This document shows, one piece after another, positions 62,301 through 64,000 of a stretch of DNA of 64,000 nt. The first letter of the stretch is position 1. Each line of letters begins with the position of its first letter. The stretch lies in NCBI GenBank assembly GCA_030761205.1, contig JAULJL010000038.1, positions 1,922,001-1,986,000 of the forward strand, written 5' to 3'. A model generated the notes under the pieces. The model made no database searches and was not told the origin of the DNA. It was given only the letters and a program-made list of their open reading frames with translations. This DNA comes from Fremontodendron californicum (lineage: Eukaryota > Streptophyta > Magnoliopsida > Malvales > Malvaceae). The translations under genes were made by a program, and so were the position numbers.

Positions 62301-64000
62301 TTCTTTAAAAATAAAAGAACCTTATGGATTTGACAAATTTTGAAAGGGGTGTTTTATAAAATTCACAAAAGAAAGTGAAAGAGCTTAGTTTTGAAGCTTC
62401 GTTTTATCGGAAGACCTTCCCTTGTTGGCAGTTTTATTATACTGTTGATTTGCTACCAGAAACTCCCTTGAAACGTTTTATATATATGTATGTAAGTAAT
62501 GCTGTCAAATGTCCACCCATTTAATGCTATCAACCACAATGTTTTCTTTTCATTGTGCATTTCATAAATTATACGGCTCAGATAGTGTCCCATTCTGCAT
62601 TCCTAGATTTGCTATCAATTTTCCTGTTCTATTCCATTTAATTTTGCATTATATCTACCTTTTCTGTTCCTCCCCCCTAACCCTGAAAGACTTGCAGGCT
62701 CTTTTTTGGCAGCAACAAAACTATTATGGTGTAGATCTCACACCGTTATATGGGTCCGCGTTCCAGGGATACTTCTCTCAGGTTTGTTTTATACACCATC
62801 ACATGCATCTGTAGAGTGAAAATATGGCACTTCTACAGAATCATCACTAAAATGCAAGGTTTATATTGGGATTTTTCTCAATACTTGCATATAAAATTTC
62901 TTTGGCAGTTGCCATACTGATCTTCCTTTATGTGTTTATGGTTACTCCATTGATGTTGCATTCTGTTTCAACTAAATTTTAATGGAATGCCTTTTGCTTT
63001 CATAACAGCCTGTGGTGGATGCTTTTGATCCAAGATTATTGGTGTCTCCTCCGATGTGCCATGTAATTGACTTCAATGAAATAAAGGTATCAGTGAGCCA
63101 TTGACGCATGCCACTTATTAACTATTTAGTCTCTTCTAGTAAATTTCATGTCATATTCCTTGAATCAAAGTGCTGTTTTGCATTTGTACTTTTCCACGCT
63201 AATATGATTTTCCAAGACAAGGAACTTATTTTTCCTGCTTTCATCATATTCTGTTACATCAATTTATGATCTATATTTTGATTCTTGGTTGCTTTGTAGA
63301 ACTCTGCTATGTTGCTTCGACTCTTCACTTTTCTTGAAGTACTCATGTCCGACACCCGCGTCCGACACATATCCGGACATGGGTATGAGGATATGACCCT
63401 CCAAGGACCCTCCAAATACATGGAAAAACTTAGAAAAAATTGAACATACCCGTATTTGACACTCACACCCGAATCCGAGCAACATAGGAACTCTGTTGCA
63501 TGGGAAAGCTTTTTTTTAGTTGTTGGCATGTTGCAGACTTGTAGGTTGACTTTAATGTCCATGGGATATTAGGACCATTTTTCTGAGTGATGCAATAGTT
63601 TTTCACTTAATCATAGCTGTTTGATTTAAACTTCCTTTCTCTGAAAATAATCGAAAGTCGATTACTTTTGATGGTTATTAGTAAAATGTGTAGTCAACAT
63701 GCTGTTCATTTTTTTTGCAGGAAGAAGACTTGTATGAAATAGATATTCCATTGAAATTCATAGCATCTGTGGGGACTAGAGTTCATGGGTTGGCCTGTTG
63801 GTTTGATGTCCTGTTTAATGGGAGGTAATATTTTCAAATTTTGCTTTTTCATCAATTTGCAGTTTCATTCAATCTTAACTGCTGTTGAAATGCTTTATCA
63901 ACAGTACTGTGCCAAGATGGCTAACCACCGCCCCTGGTGCTCCTACAACCCACTGGTACCAGATACGATGTGTTCTTACTCAGCCGATTTATGTAATGGC
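59362..64000 (+). CDS. PRMT4: PRMT4/CARM1-type protein arginine methyltransferase (5' part)
   Basis: Type I arginine methyltransferase (asymmetric dimethylation, for example of histone H3 Arg17), SAM-dependent, nuclear. Thirteen exons can be placed with GT-AG borders: 59362-59562, 59821-59886, 60231-60333, 60425-60568, 60782-60885, 60984-61082, 61180-61249, 61491-61587, 61978-62032, 62698-62781, 63009-63086, 63721-63824, and 63905 to the window end. This gives about 433 residues of an expected 500-odd. An N-terminal PH-like region precedes the catalytic core. Motifs: FHYYGQLLHQQNMLQDYVR; SAM motif I VDVGAGSGILS (191-201); acidic post-I YAVEAS (Glu216); double-E loop SEPMGTLLVNERM (Glu260, Glu269); THW loop (417-419). 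The frame is intact. The Met at 59362 (MEGSARLKH) follows the leader; an upstream in-frame start at 59317 is unlikely. Confidence 0.95.
63307..63487. mobile_element. hAT-like MITE, CTATGTT family, in PRMT4 intron 11
   Basis: 181 bases. Left end CTATGTTGCTTCGACTC, inverted right end CTATGTTGCTCGGATTC. 8-base duplication GAACTCTG (63299-63306, 63488-63495). It lies between exons 11 and 12 and does not touch the splice sites. Confidence 0.8.

Overview
This is plant nuclear DNA, most likely from a eudicot. It is AT-rich and holds intron-bearing host genes with GT-AG splice sites, a CT-rich leader with a telo-box, and dense plant-type transposons (CACTA, hAT MITEs, Copia, Ty3/gypsy Tat, L1-type LINE). 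I cannot name the species from sequence alone.

Two host loci are present. The first is a tandem cluster of glyoxal oxidase-like (GLOX, secreted copper-radical oxidase) genes, all on +: copy A (1-880, cut by the window edge), copy B (31037-32683) and copy C (55035-56681). A and B encode the same protein over the 292 shared residues; C differs from B at 14 of 548 positions. The DNA downstream of A is repeated downstream of B, and a partial third copy (about 52415-54800) sits in front of C, so the region grew by segmental duplication. The second locus is a PRMT4/CARM1-type arginine methyltransferase gene (59362 to beyond 64000, 13 exons seen).

Most of the length is transposons that entered individual units. 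The sister unit often preserves the empty site, so several insertion ends and target-site duplications (TSDs) can be read exactly. Unit A carries: a 3.7-kb CACTA element (1094-4810, TSD ATC) that has captured part of the TAF12 gene; a 14.8-kb Tat-lineage retrotransposon (5369-20127, TSD CTTAT); and a hAT-type element (22047-28335, TSD GTTAGGAA) that is itself split by a decayed but recently inserted Copia element (23424-28201, TSD TCCAT). Unit B carries a truncated and a full-length LINE (33700-34736 and 35485-41333), two hAT MITEs, an unclassified DNA element and a nearly intact Copia element (46904-52101, TSD ATATT).

The most remarkable object is the Tat element. Besides a broken gag-pol with two RNase H domains, it has an uninterrupted 937-codon antisense ORF with a plant mobile domain. 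Downstream lie at least three juxtaposed, intronless-looking fragments of unrelated host genes: CCDC25-like, nucleolin-like, and the C-terminus of a heavy-metal-associated isoprenylated protein ending in a CaaX box. The gag-pol frames are full of stops although the two LTRs are almost identical, so the element was probably mobilised in trans.
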